A DNA stretch of 32,638 nt from assembly GCA_000442015.1 (NCBI GenBank), contig KE560857.1, forward strand, positions 1 to 32,638. The letters run 5' to 3'. Made by a program: the position numbers and the translations under genes. The notes below the pieces were generated by a model that was not told the DNA's origin, ran no database searches, and saw nothing but the letters and a program-made list of their open reading frames with translations. The DNA comes from Rozella allomycis CSF55. Taxonomy: Eukaryota > Rozellomycota. Each line of letters starts with the position of its first letter. Position 1 is the stretch's first letter. This document shows positions 1 through 11,728 of this stretch, in pieces.

Positions 1-502
1 CACGCATCGACAAATGCGTCAGGTATCGACAGTTCTCCAAGCACTTAATCAATTTGATTTTATTAACTATATTCTCAATATTTAATATTGTTACAATCAA
101 GATTCAGATGCCTCAAGTATTTATATTCAGTAAAATCTATTTCAGTTATCTTGTTATATGAAAAATCTGAATGTAATAAGTTTCTATATCCTTTAAACTT
201 TTGTAGACCATCAGAGTCTATTGAATTCTGACTGACATCCAAATAAACAAGNACACTTAATCAATTTAATTTTATTAACTTTATCCTGAATATTTGATAT
301 TTTTACAATCAAGATTCAGATGCTTCAAGTATTTATATTCAGTAAAATCTATATCAGTTAGCTTGTTATATGAAAAATCTGAATGTAGTAGGTTTCTACA
401 TCCTTTAAACTTCTGTAGACCATCAGAGTCTATTGAATTCTGACTGACATCCAAATAAACAAGTTGATCTAGTTGGTTGAGTGGGGTCAAGTCATGTATC
501 AT
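1..502 (-). CDS. Leucine-rich-repeat protein, partial (runs off the left edge)
   Basis: The minus strand encodes LRR units such as LVYLDVSQNSIDSDGL and LTDIDFTEYKYLKHLNLD. Two 28-nt GT-AG introns (279-306 and 67-94) interrupt the repeats at the same place; skipping them restores the next LRR (FNKIKLIKCLENC). The reading frame also needs the N at 252 to be dropped: without it the codons run IKC into LVYLDV. The first ATG of the open frame is at 502, but the frame stays open up to about 568 (HPNTCKKWNCKEIA), so an upstream exon is likely. The gene continues past base 1. LRR proteins usually bind other proteins; nothing here tells the partner. Confident about the fold, not about the identity or the 5' end. 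Confidence 0.6.
42..463. repeat. Tandem duplication of about 210 bp with an N at the junction
   Basis: Bases 42-251 and 254-463 are near-identical copies, differing at scattered positions. Each copy carries about three LRR units plus one 28-nt intron, so the duplication copied exon and intron together. The N at 252 sits exactly at the junction, so this may be a real array whose copy number the assembly did not resolve. Confidence 0.85.
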
Positions 503-594
503 TCGCTTTCCATTTCTTACCGTTAATGCAATTTCTTTGCAGTTCCACTTTTTGCAAGTATTCGGATGTTATTATCAAGCTGAGATCTCCAATC

Positions 595-720
595 CCTTTA
601 TTCTATCCTTGAATCCCAAAGTTTAACAATACCGTTGCTGTCAAGCAGGTGTATATTAATTTGTTCTCTACGGGACAAAATTTTAAAGTGTGTAGATAGT
701 TGAATTGCTCATTACATTCA
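595..720 (-). pseudogene. WD40-like fragment, possibly upstream exon of the LRR gene
   Basis: On the minus strand one frame reads LKFCPVENKLIYTC and, after a one-base shift with no visible intron, the next reads DSNGIVKLWDS. Together these look like one WD40 blade ending in the classic LWD. The fragment lies just upstream of the LRR gene on the same strand, so it may be part of it, a separate broken gene, or intact sequence with a base error. No start codon or full propeller can be assembled. Low confidence in gene status, moderate in the WD40 resemblance. Confidence 0.3.
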
Positions 721-827
721 GGCATTAGATACGTAAACAAATATGAATTTGAATTTTTTGTACCAATTATTTACAATAAAATTTTCAAGATCTTCGAGAT
801 AAGTACCCCTGTATTCTGTAAGGTTTG

Positions 828-3060
828 ATGAAGTTTGCTGCATGTACATTAAATCAATGGGCTCTAGATTTCGAAGGAAATTATCAAAGGATTTATGAGA
901 GCATTGCAATTTCTAAACAGCAAGGGGCGCATTATCGTCTGGGGCCTGAGCTTGAAATTTGCGGATACTCATGTCAAGATCATTTTTACGAACCAGGTAA
1001 GTACTTTGTTTGAATTATACTAACTGATACATGGATACATAGCTGGGAAATTATGTCTAGACTCTTAGAAGATCGATCTTTAGATGGGATCATAATCGAT
1101 GTAGGAATGTAAATAATTCGTTTGATTCAAATAGGCCCGTGCAATGGAAATCACAATTGTATAATTGCAGGGTCATAATATTTAATGGAATAGTATATCT
1201 TATTCGGCCCAAAATACTTTTAGCAAATAAGGGAAATTATAGAGAAGAAAGATGGTTTACACCCTGGCCGGCAAAGGAAATTGAAGAATTTTGTTTGCCA
1301 GCAATAATTAAGCAAAAAAGATGCGTGTTTGGAGATGCAGTACTCGAAACAGAAGATGGAATAGTCATTGGATCTGAAATTTGTGAAGAACTTTTTCAAC
1401 CTAATAGTAGTCACATTGACATGGGTATTGGCGGGGTTGATATTTTTACAAATGCCAGTTCAAGTCATCACGAGTTGAGAAAGTTGCAAACAAGAATAAA
1501 CTTGATCACCAATGCTACAGAAAAAATGGGAGGAGCCTATGTTTATGCGAATCAAAGAGGTTGTGACGGGGACAGACTTTACTTTGATGGTTGCTCGATG
1601 ATCGCGTTGAATGGTCTAGTTGTGGCCCAAGGCAAACAATTTTCTTTGGATGAAATTGAAGGTTTGATTTTTTTATGGTTTTTATCAGTTATTGTGGCTT
1701 CTATCAATGTTAATGACGTCAGGGCATTCAGGGTATCAAAAGGACTTAAAACTGGGGCAACAAAAATTCCTCGTGTGCATATTCCCTTTTTTCCAAATGA
1801 AGATGAAGATTTTTCTTCAAAGCCTATCTCTGTTACGTATTTTTCCATGGAAGAGGAAATAATGCTTGGCCCCGCGTGTTGGCTATGGGATTTTCTAAGG
1901 AGAAGTCCTTGCAGTGGTTATTTTCTCCCCTTAAGTGGTGGTCTTGATAGTACTGCAGTAGCATTGATTGTTCATTCCATGTGCTGTTTAGTCTACGAAT
2001 CATGTGCCAGGGGCAATAATGCTACCTTACAGGACTATTTTCGATTGATAGGAGAAGTGGCAATTCCAACTTCCGCAAATAATATTTCAAAGTATTTTAT
2101 TATGTATAAATTGTTAGAATGCTTTTGGCGACTGCCTACATGGGCACTTGCAACTCCACTGCAGCCACTAAACAACGGGCCGGGTTATTGGCAAAGGAAA
2201 TTAATAGCTACCATTTTTCATTTACATTTGATCCAATAATAACTGCTGTGCTTCAATTGTTTCATTCAATAACGGGATTCACGCCAAGCTTTACTTCGTC
2301 TCATTTGGAAGATTTGGCGCTACAAAATTTACAAGTAAAACTGATCTCGGCGTATATATATATGGCTCGATGTCGATTGATTTTATCATACTTCTTTGCT
2401 CTCCTAATGCCAATCATTAGCTATCAAACAGCTAGGCGCCCCTTTCTTGTCCTTGGGACTTCTAATGTTGACGAAGCGTAAACAAATATGCTTTGGCTAT
2501 TATAGTATACGCGGTTATTTTACAAAGTATGACTGCTCCAGTGCAGATATTAATCCCATAGGAAGTATTAGTAAAAATGATCTCAAAAAGTTCGTCGAAT
2601 ATTATAGTAATAAAAATAATACGATATCATTAAACGAGTAAGCCCATTTTTTGCACCATATAGAATTCTTTCTTCTCCGCCAAGCGCGGAACTAAGACCA
2701 GGGGGTGAACAAATTGATGAAGTAAAAAAACTACTTGAATGGAGAAAGGATGATATGGGATTTACATATAACGAGTTATCTGAAATGGGTTATCTGCGTA
2801 AGGTCGGAAAATGTGGACCTGTCACCATGTTCCAAAAATTGAAGGCCCAATGGGGAAATATCATGAGCCAAAATCAAATTGGAAACAAAGTGATGTCTTT
2901 TTTCCGTTTCTTCGGTTTGAATCGTCATAAGATGACGACTTTGACACCCTCATATCATTGCGAAGCATACAATGTGGATGACAATCGCTTTGACTTGAGG
3001 CCTTTTCTTTATCCAAGCTTTAAATTACAATTTGATACAATTAAGAAGAAAATAAATTAG
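828..3060 (+). CDS. NADSYN1: Glutamine-dependent NAD+ synthetase
   Basis: Makes NAD+ from deamido-NAD+, ATP and glutamine, the last step of NAD synthesis in the cytosol. An N-terminal nitrilase-type glutaminase domain holds the Glu of GPELEICGY, the Lys of [14 protein letters not shown] and the nucleophilic Cys of GSEICEELF. The synthetase half has the ATP P-loop LSGGLDS and later [12 protein letters not shown] and [11 protein letters not shown]. The introns are 1001-1042, 1109-1134, 1662-1688, 2092-2117, 2478-2505 and 2638-2663; the exons sum to 685 codons plus stop, close to the roughly 700 residues of yeast Qns1. Start is the ATG of [17 protein letters not shown], the usual family N-terminus. 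Oddities: intron 1 needs donor 1001 rather than the better GTAAGT at 997, and 2335-2364 inserts ten extra codons. Confidence 0.93.
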
Positions 3061-3102
3061 TTTTAATGATATTTTTTATTTAATTTATACATGCTATATA
3101 AA

Positions 3103-3783
3103 TTACTGCCTTCCACGAAAGCCACCTCTTCCACCGCGAAATCCACCTCGGCTATTACGATCACCACCACGCGATTGAAAGTTTCCACGACCACCACGGC
3201 TATTGCCTCTTCCACCTCTTCCACCGCGGCCTCTTGGCGCGCCACCAGACGCTTTCTTCACCTTTTGTTTGGGCTTCTCTTCTTTTGGCAAAAATCTCTC
3301 TAAAGGCAAAAGCTTTTCGGTTCCTATATATACCGGTGCATCCTGCTGAAATGATGTTGCGACGATGCCTTCCGAGACTTTAATGGTAAAATACTACAAA
3401 AAATACGGTAAAAGTTTTTACCACTTCATTAATTGGCCCGAGTATTTCATTAATGTGTCCGATTTTGGTTTTGTTTTCAAGATATATTCCAGCATTAAAA
3501 TGGGGAATTTTTTCGTTTGTAGATTTGCAAACCATTTCATTTTCACTTGCATGCATAAAGGTACCAAGCACTATATTTGATCGAAGAATAAAAATTTTAC
3601 CAGTCAATTCTTGAGGAATTTCATCACGCCCACCATAACTTGGGCGTCCGCCTCTGTTTCCACCTCTTCCACCTCTGGATCCACCGCGATTACCTACTGT
3701 TAGTATTTTCTTTTAAAAGATAAAAAATGACAATAAATAAAATCTCAAATAACAAACAAGCGCGTACCAAAATTTCCTCGCAT
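3103..3783 (-). CDS. GAR1: H/ACA snoRNP protein Gar1
   Basis: Core protein of H/ACA snoRNPs, which carry out rRNA and snRNA pseudouridylation in the nucleolus. The predicted 192-residue protein has a short N-terminal RGG stretch, the Gar1 beta-barrel ([49 protein letters not shown]) and a C-terminal GAR tail of RGG repeats. Introns: 3694-3767 (74 nt, with ATACTAAC just before the acceptor) and 3394-3421 (28 nt). The first exon is only 16 nt and codes for MRGNF plus the first base of a Gly. Its 3' end is 43 bp from that of the NAD synthetase gene (convergent), and it diverges from the RBM25-like gene. The 16-nt exon and long first intron match the fibrillarin gene at 25171. Confidence 0.93.
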
Positions 3784-4043
3784 TTTTTTGATTTACCAGG
3801 GTTCCAATTCTCATTAGCTATTCGAGTTTAAAGGGATGGTTTATTGATCAAATTAATCACAAAACCTATATAATTGGTATGTCTCAAATAAATCCTATAT
3901 TATTATGATGCTTGTGATACAAGCACTGAAGACGACACATTATTGTTTTAATTTCATAATTTGTTGCCTTTTTTATAAATTTTATGTTTTTTATTTTCAT
4001 GTGTAATATATTTCGGCTAAACCTTGTTTAACTACGCCATAAA

Positions 4044-5917
4044 ATGTACAACAACTTTCGTCCGCCTATGCCAGTAACGCCTAATTTTCCATGTAAAAAA
4101 TTTATAAAAGATAAATAGATACACCTACAGCAACACCTTTAACTAATATACCTACATTTTCCAATACAGAGGGAATAGAAGAAGAAACTATTCTTGGTGA
4201 ACGTTTTACCACTATTTTTGTAGGCTCTTTACATGAGTCAGTTCCAGATGATGTCATATTTCGAGTGTTACAAGTAGGGAAATCTATTTATACAATACAG
4301 GCGTGTGGTCCAGTAAAAAAATGGAATAGGGTAAAAGATCCAACAGGGACCCCCAAAGCATTCGGATTTTGTGAATATTTATCTGCTGACGGTGTTTTGA
4401 GATGTCTTAGATTACTAGAAACATTAAAATTCTATGACAAACAAATCATGGTAATACGAGGTTGTATACATGTGACTAGTTGAGAGTTGATGAGAAGAGT
4501 AAAAACTACTTGGAGAGGTACAAGGAATGGAAGACTAGACAAGGAGAGCCGATCCAGGATGAAGAAAAGGATAATGACTCTCTTAAGAGTATACGTAACA
4601 TTCTAAAGAATCATTCATTATCGTTTTCTTTTACACTAAAAGAAGACAAAGCGCAAGCTCTGCTGAATGAAATTTCAGAAGCTGCCGCACAGTCTGATTC
4701 ACCAAAAGAACCGTTAAACGAGTAAGGTTTACTTAATCCTTTCATTAGTCACGTAAAGGAGGAAGATCAAAAGGAAGGTCATGATGATCAACACAGAAAA
4801 AAACGAGAAAGAGACTTCATTGATGTAAATACGAAATTTCCTAATTGATTTTAGAGGCTTAGACGCTGGGAATCTAAGGAATCTGGCATCTTAAGAGGTA
4901 TTGAAAGGGATGAAGAACGTGAAATGCAAAGAAAAGATCGCTTAATAAAAAAGAGGGAAGAAGATTTAAAATATTTTTCTTATTTCGATGACGACAAGGA
5001 TGACGCCGAATTTTACCGGGACCGTAGTCGCTGGGTCTCTAAAAGAAAACGTGATCTTGTTAGAGAGAGCGAATACGACATGGAGGATCGTCGCCTGGAA
5101 CAGGAAGAACTTAGGCGCCAAAGTCAGGTCCCAGAGCAATCAAATGAGTTGAATTCTGCTGAAATTTCCCCAATGGAAACTGATGAAGTTTCAAATATCC
5201 CACAAGAAGAGCCTGAGCCTTTAAATGAACTAAATGAACCAAACCCTGAAATTTCAAACCCCGTAATAGGTGCAATCAAAGTAGGTTTTGGTTTGACGTC
5301 AAAGCAATCTTCTTCAGAGTCGATGGCATCTAAAAAAAGGTCTCGACCAACTGCAGTTGAAGCTTTTGGGGATGTTGAGTCTGATGAAGAAATTGAACAA
5401 AAGGTTGTCGAAACGTTTATCCCAATTCATAAACGGTTAAGATTGATGCCTATTGAATATTCCGTCGATGAATTAATGGCCGATGGTTATTCAAAGTCTG
5501 AGGCTGAAAAAAAGGTACTAGAAAATGAAAAACACAGGGCGCAACGATTAGTGCAGGAAATTCCGGTCGACAAGATTGATTTATTTAAATATCAAATATC
5601 ATGGGATGTTTTGGACAAGGTTTGATTTTTTTTGTTTGTTTTATCTTTTAGAATTTAATTTCATTGAAAGTTAAACCCTGGCTTAACAAAAAAATTAATG
5701 AATTGTTTGGCTCTTCAAACGAGCAATTTGAGAGCATCATAATTAAGTCTCTTTTAAATAAAGAAAATCCAGACATTCTCATAAAAGAAATTTCAAATGT
5801 AATTATTTGTTATTTGAAATATAGGAAATTGAATTCTCCAATGCAGAGCTCTTTGTAGTTCGATTATGGAGATTCATAATTTTTGAAACTGAATATAAAT
5901 TACTTGGCAAAAAATAA
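4044..5917 (+). CDS. RBM25: RBM25/Snu71-like U1 snRNP splicing factor
   Basis: RBM25 family proteins bind exonic RNA and the U1 snRNP and help choose 5' splice sites. The predicted 558-residue protein has an RRM near the N-terminus (TTIFVGSLHESVPDDVIFRVL, then AFGFCEYLSADGVLR as RNP1), the RBM25-specific LRVDEKSKNYLERYKEW after it, a charged middle and a C-terminal PWI domain (WDVLDKNLISLKVKPWLN to LFVVRLWRFIIFETEYK). Seven introns: 4093-4118, 4274-4300, 4451-4479, 4722-4748, 4825-4854, 5620-5651 and 5799-5824. The long RE/RD tract of animal RBM25 is reduced to a short Arg/Glu-rich stretch. Intron 4274-4300 is 27 nt, in frame and free of stops, so retention would add nine residues inside the RRM. 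Confidence 0.9.
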
Positions 5918-6022
5918 AAATAAATCATTTAATTGTAATTCTTGATCTGCTTTTTTGATCATCACAGCGTGAAAAATCTCAAATTTCCGACACGTGAATT
6001 CAAATCACAACAACAATTAGAA

Positions 6023-6672
6023 ATGCCAGTAGTTCGCACTAAACCTGTATCACCAATTCGTAATCCTCCCACAAATATACCATTAATACTTTTACAATCA
6101 GTCTTTAATGTGTATCGAATATTCTCCTCAAAATTTAAGACCTTGAAGACACACACCAAGATTCTAGCGTTGTTTGTAGCATTTTTAAATACTTGGTGGA
6201 TAACGCTTTTGCTAATTCCAATGACTCTTTCGCTAGCAACATTAATTCTCGTGTTCACAGGCTTTATTAGTGGATGGACAATTTTGGTTAATCAAATCGC
6301 CATTTCTTTGGAACAAGTTTTCGGCCTTTCATTTAATGTATGGTATTCTAAGGTTTTGTAATTAGAATGGTTATTTACAAAGACTGTACGAAGGAACGCT
6401 TCAAACCGCAATTAAGATTGACGCATTAATCAATCTCTATACAAATATGTTTTTTAAGGTATTAAATTAAAGTAATTTATATCTAGAATATTTATCTTCC
6501 ATGGATCAAGCCAATATTGATGTTGGCTATTCGCAACAAGGCATTATTAGCGCCAGTATATACGCTATCCAAGATCGCCATCAATTTTACCTGTTATCTT
6601 GGTTCCTATTTAGAATCTGCAGGGAATATAATTTCTCCAACATGGACAATATACATTAAACGGGTAAATTAA
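6023..6672 (+). CDS. Unknown multi-pass membrane protein
   Basis: Three exons, split by 28-nt introns at 6338-6365 and 6459-6486, give 197 residues. Two long hydrophobic stretches (about residues 45-70 and 72-90) follow a Pro-rich N-terminus (RTKPVSPIRNPP), and a further moderately hydrophobic segment lies in the last third (ILMLAIRNKALLAPVY). The frame is supported by the exact splice joins and by the coding look of the last exon (YLESAGNIISPTWTIYIKR). I do not recognise the family. An upstream in-frame extension without ATG reaches 5942. Lies 105 bp downstream of the RBM25-like gene on the same strand and converges with the BRPF-like gene. Confidence 0.6.
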
Positions 6673-6800
6673 TTTTCATGGGGTTAGATAGATTTTCGAT
6701 CAAATTCTATACAAGTTTCAAGTTTATTATGAAAAATGTGAAAACAGCTTTGATTTGCTATTAAAATAATAAAAACATAATGTTAAAGTACCAAATACAT

Positions 6801-9127
6801 TTATTCCTCTCCAGTATCCATTTCCAAATCGACAGTTTCATTTCCGGAGCTTTCAGGGGCTTCGAAAGCTTCATTTAGTAAATTTTCGGATGAATGGGAA
6901 TAAGGACCTTGTAAAACTTCATCAGGGAATGGGGTGTCTAACCAACCTTTTCCATTCATCTTGAATTCTCCAACTTTTTCATAGTATTTATCAAATTTTG
7001 TAAGGCCATTGTCCAAAAGTCTTTTTCCTGCTCTGTAGTATTTAGTTTCCGGTTTATTATAAACCATTGCGTTATTGCACATTAATACAAAGTCATCCTA
7101 TATTAACAACAAACTAAAGATACCTTAAATTCATTCAATGATCGGTAAAATAGAATTTTATGCTTCATTGTATCCAAGTCCATTGGATTTTTTATGATCA
7201 AATGGTAATCAGGAGCAATGTCGGGTGTAACGGGCTCTGCAAATATCCCTTTCGCGTCAAGTCTCAAAAACTTAGAGAAACAAAGTTACTTTTTAAGCTC
7301 ATTCCATAAATCCTCCATTAATATATTCAAAGGAGAAAAGAAATGTTTATATAAATTGTAAAGACAAATTACAGACTGTAATTTTGCTTTTTCCCGTTTT
7401 TTCACTAATTCAACCAACATTCTAGCTTTCTCCAAGTCAGTTCTCAATGACCGCAAAATCTTAAAATCTTTCTTGTACTGTTCAATGTCCATAGCAGTGG
7501 CTTTTGGCGCCTTGACAGAAGTAGGCTAACGTCTCATACTAACATATTAGTTACTTCAAGTTGAAGTCGTCTTAACAATGGTACTCCTTTACGAGATTCA
7601 CGCTTTAGCGTCCAGTAACGGCATATGCTTTTAATCACATGCAATTTCTGTGAAACATTACAATCTTTTGTATGAGAATTAAACAAATTGTGAAGAATAC
7701 AGTTTGGAATAACAGGAAAAATACCTCCAGAGGATTTCAATATAACATTTGCTATAGTTGAATTTACAAACCACTCATTGCTTTCGAAAACAGACTGAAA
7801 TGGTACACCCCGGTCAGCTAATCGATGGCTGTCCTTATAGATGACCATTTGCTTTTTTAATATGGGAACCTTTTCATCAAGTAGTCCCTCTTCCCAATCT
7901 TTTTCATCAATATTCAAATCGTCCAAATACTCTTCCTTTTCTTATAAATTTACAATCGACATTACAGGGGTGTGTTTAAAACAAAAAGATTGCTTAGATT
8001 CCCAATCCATGCATAAGCCTGCCAGTTTCGCACATGTAGGATGATATGAAATTCGACAATTACGCTGGGAACATTGAATCGGCGCACCCCATTTCTTTTT
8101 ACATAGTACACATATCAACTTGTATCGAGCCTTTGGTATAGCAGAATTATCAATGGGCTCCTGGAAAACGGCATTTCCTACACAACATTCCTCAATCCAA
8201 TATGAACAAAAGAGGTGAGCCCATCTGTAATCAACCGTTTGTTTAAATGCTCCACCTTCGTTAGGGCATAATATGCAAGACTTTCTATATTTATTTTAAA
8301 TGTTACAACTGGGATTGATGGGTTAACCATACATTTTCTACACAGCCACGACCCCTCTGGAATATGTGGAACGCCATAGCATTCCTGATGCACTGCTACA
8401 TTGCAACCATCACAGTAAACTATAGCGTCACTATTAGAACTTTCACTGCTCCCACAAATTTCACATGGTTTATCCTCATGGATTCCATCCTCAAGCTTTG
8501 CTGTTCGTTTAACTAATTTAGTCTTTCTGTGTAAGAATAAGTAATTACTAATTCAAACCACTCCTTCTCTATACGATCCATAACAAGCTCGAAAAATTCG
8601 GGACTCACCTCCTCTAGCATTTCCTTTTGCCTGTCTTCGTTTATTAACTTCAGCCATTGATTATCTTGATCATCCATGTCATATTCAATTAAAGTCGCTG
8701 CACTCTCTTCTAAATCAGCTTTTAATAGAAAAACCTTTTGGTTACGTTGATATTGAATGTAGGATTCTGGTCTTTGATAATTTCGTTGGTGGCAATCAAC
8801 TTTGACGTTACCGACATGTTTGTAACGCAAAGTAGGCAGCTTTGACAAAATTTCTTGGGCTTTGCTTTGCCTTTCCCGGTCCTTCTCCAGAGACTCTAAA
8901 CTCTTCTTTTTAAAAACTATTTTTAATTTTGTGTTCACATCTAGGACATTTTTTCCATAAACCTCGTCTATTGTCTTTTCTTCCCTAGGCCGAGGGTCAG
9001 CATCTGTCGTTCCGTGTGGTTTGGACACGGAATTCAAGGAAGGATATTTCCTAGGTCGTCCTCTACCCCGTTTTAAAGGGATTTGATTAGTGGAAGTGCT
9101 GGACTCTGTTTTCATATCGTCGTCCAT
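6801..9127 (-). CDS. NTO1: BRPF/Nto1-like PHD-ePHD-bromodomain scaffold
   Basis: BRPF proteins (Nto1 in yeast NuA3) hold a MYST acetyltransferase on chromatin. The 720-residue model has an AT-hook-like [12 protein letters not shown], an EPL1-like N-terminal region, a PHD finger ([25 protein letters not shown]), an extended PHD ([13 protein letters not shown], then [19 protein letters not shown]), the family motif [18 protein letters not shown] and a C-terminal bromodomain with [18 protein letters not shown], where the acetyl-lysine Asn is present. Six introns: 8523-8548, 8281-8306, 7936-7965, 7526-7554, 7263-7289 and 7098-7123. Yeast Nto1 lacks the bromodomain, so this copy keeps the fuller, animal-like layout. 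There is no PWWP domain. It is divergent from RRP6, with 150 bp between the starts. Confidence 0.9.
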
Positions 9128-9277
9128 TACTACCTATAAATTACGAAATTTTGGCATGACATTGTTTCCTGATCGGTTAATAAAATAGATATAAATTTAA
9201 ATCTTAAAATGATCATCTTAATCATTGGCTTGTATTTTATTATGTGAAAGAAGTGAGTGAATGAACCTAGCCACATT

Positions 9278-11701
9278 ATGGAAGAAAATTTCGTGAAGCA
9301 TACGATATCTCTAGTTAAGCAGAGCAACCAGCTTTACACTAAACATGTTGATTTACCGTTTCATTTAGCTACTTCACCTGCAATAGGAGAACGTTTGGAG
9401 AAATCTGCTCAAAAAATACTTTCCATTGGCCGAAAATTAATAGCCTTAGAGTCTCAATTTTTGGACCTACCAGAATATTTAAATGTTGAGAATGTTGAAC
9501 ACGTTGTTGATTCCTATGACAGAGTTATTGAAGTTACCGACCATATTCTTGAGAGAATTGTAAATGTAGTATATTTTAGTCACATAGGATGCCACGATTG
9601 AAGTTGAGAAAATTAAAGCTAGTGGGAAGGACATGACGCCTGTAAATGCCAAGCAATCATCTGCTGTGTCTATAAGTGTTCAAAATGGAAACAAATCCAC
9701 AAAGTTTATTCACGCACAAAATATTTCAAGGCCACAATTGCGTTTCAAAGATCAAATCGACAACTCTATGACTCCATTCATACCAAAGTTAAAGAACAAA
9801 CCGCACGCTCTCGTTCCTCTTCCAAACTGTAATGCTACTGTTTTATTTATTATATAGATTCTAACAATGAAAACGTTTCGGCCGAAATACCTGACCATTT
9901 ACAATCTCACATTCAATCCCTAGGGGTGGGAAACGGTTTTGTCAAACAACATGGCCATCCTTACGAGTATGAAATAAGAAATTTAAATTTACCTGAACAC
10001 GCGATCCAAGAGTGTGTTCCAGAAATATACAAATCTCTGGAAGAGACGCCACTTCTAATGGTCAATACTGAAGAGCAGTTGTTAGCGTTAATTAAGGATT
10101 TGGAGGGAGAAAGCGTTATTGCAATAGATTTAGAGAATCATAGCTATAGATCTTACCAGGGATTCGTTTGTCTGATGCAAATTTCTTCGCGCCAAAAGGA
10201 TTTTATCGTTGACACCCTTGAGCTACGCCACTTTCTTCATCAATTGAATGTTGTTTTTGCTAATCCAAACATAGTTAAAGTATTACACGGTGCTGATTCT
10301 GATATTATTTGGCTTCAAAGAGATTTTGGACTTTATATAGTTAACATGTTTGACACGTACTTTGCATCCAAGGAATTGAGTTGTCCATCGCATTCCTTGG
10401 CGTATCTTTTGAGCCATTATGCTGGTATTAAGGTGGATAAAAAGTACCAACTAGCAGACTGGCGTATTCGCCCACTACCTGAGGAAATGGTAAAATACGC
10501 CCGCGAAGACACTCACTACCTTTTATACATTTATGATAATATGAAAAATGAGTTGATTGAAAAGCGAAAGTCTGAGACTGAATACGATCCACTCCACAAG
10601 GTTCTATCTAAAAGCAATGATTTGACTCTGAAGCGATATGAAAAAGAAATTTATTCAGATGTTTCTTGGTTCAATTTATATAAAAAATACAATAGAAATC
10701 TAGAGCCACGCCTACTGAAAGTGTTCCAGGCTCTGCATCGTTGGCGTGACCAACTTGCTAGAGAGCAAGATGAAAGCACCCATTATGTTTTACCTAATCA
10801 TATGCTATTTAGAATAGCAGAAAGAGCTCCTAAAAACGTACCACAAATTCTTGGCTGTTGTAATCCAGTTCCACCATTGGTGCGCCTGCACGCAAATGAT
10901 TTATCACTATTAATTTCGCGTGTATTAGATGAATATGAAACTAAGAAAAATGATCAAATCGAGCAATTTCAAAACCTTGAAACAATGGCAGAAAGCAATC
11001 ACACCATTTTTGAGTCGAACTCCGAAATTTCTGAAACAGAAGTGGCTGAGCAGGTCATTGACGAGGAAAATCTGAAAGAGAGAATTGAAGATGTCGCTAA
11101 TGTACAACAAGTTGTTAAAAATGAAGCTGGCGGAGATTCTAATTCTAAAGTTAAAATGTTGAATTCATCAGTGAAATCCCAGTTCCTTGCAGTCCTGGAG
11201 AAGATTGAAGTACCAATTTCATTACCTAACGAAATAATGGATTCATTTAAGAATGTTTTAGAACCTTGGAACGAATTTATGGATGAGATTGCTGATGACG
11301 ATAACAATTTTACAGCGCAGCCACCCAAAGAAGAGGCGGTTCCCGTAAAGGAAGAAATTCCCGTTGATTCTGTGGTGACTTTGAATGATTTAAAAAAGGG
11401 CACTTCCTCAAAGTCTTTGGATTCTATTCTAAGCGAATTTGCAAAGAAACAAGCCGCTGTTGTGGACCAAGACATCGAGGAGGAATCACCTGCTCAAGAA
11501 GATAAAGTCGACTATTCAATTCTTAAACAAAATTTGGACACTGGAAATAAATCAAAAAAGAGAAAAAGTAAAAAATATTTCTATTTTTAATTAGTTTTTA
11601 ATCCATTCAAGGAAAAGTCCGAAGTTGCATTCAAACAAAAGAAACGCCTTTCCACCAAGCCAAACTCTGGGAACAAAAGTTTCACTTTCAAAAATAAATA
11701 A
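9278..11701 (+). CDS. RRP6: Nuclear exosome 3'-5' exonuclease Rrp6/EXOSC10
   Basis: Trims and degrades rRNA, snoRNA and other nuclear RNAs with the exosome. The predicted 779 residues comprise a PMC2NT-like N-terminus (about 1-95), the DEDD-Y exonuclease (about 235-405: VIAIDLENHSYRSYQGFVCL, HGADSDIIWLQRDFGL, YAREDTHYLLYIYD), an HRDC domain (about 450-530) and an acidic then basic tail (GNKSKKRK, KEKSEVAFKQKKRLSTK) of the nuclear-localisation kind. All four acidic catalytic residues and the Tyr are present. Introns: 9560-9587, 9829-9857 and 11568-11594. The first ATG of the frame, 9278, gives MEENFVKHTISLVKQ, which fits the family. Lies 27 bp upstream of the Reeler gene. Confidence 0.95.
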
Positions 11702-11728
11702 TCAATGTTATGATATTTCATTGTTTAC

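Noticed and set aside
718-909. Minus-strand frame over the start of NAD synthetase
   Set aside because: It overlaps the conserved first exon of the enzyme in antisense; only its lower part could belong to the WD40-like fragment.
3694-3767. snoRNA inside the long GAR1 or fibrillarin introns
   Set aside because: Neither intron has a C box/D box pair or H/ACA boxes; 74-75 nt leaves little room for a snoRNA and splice signals.
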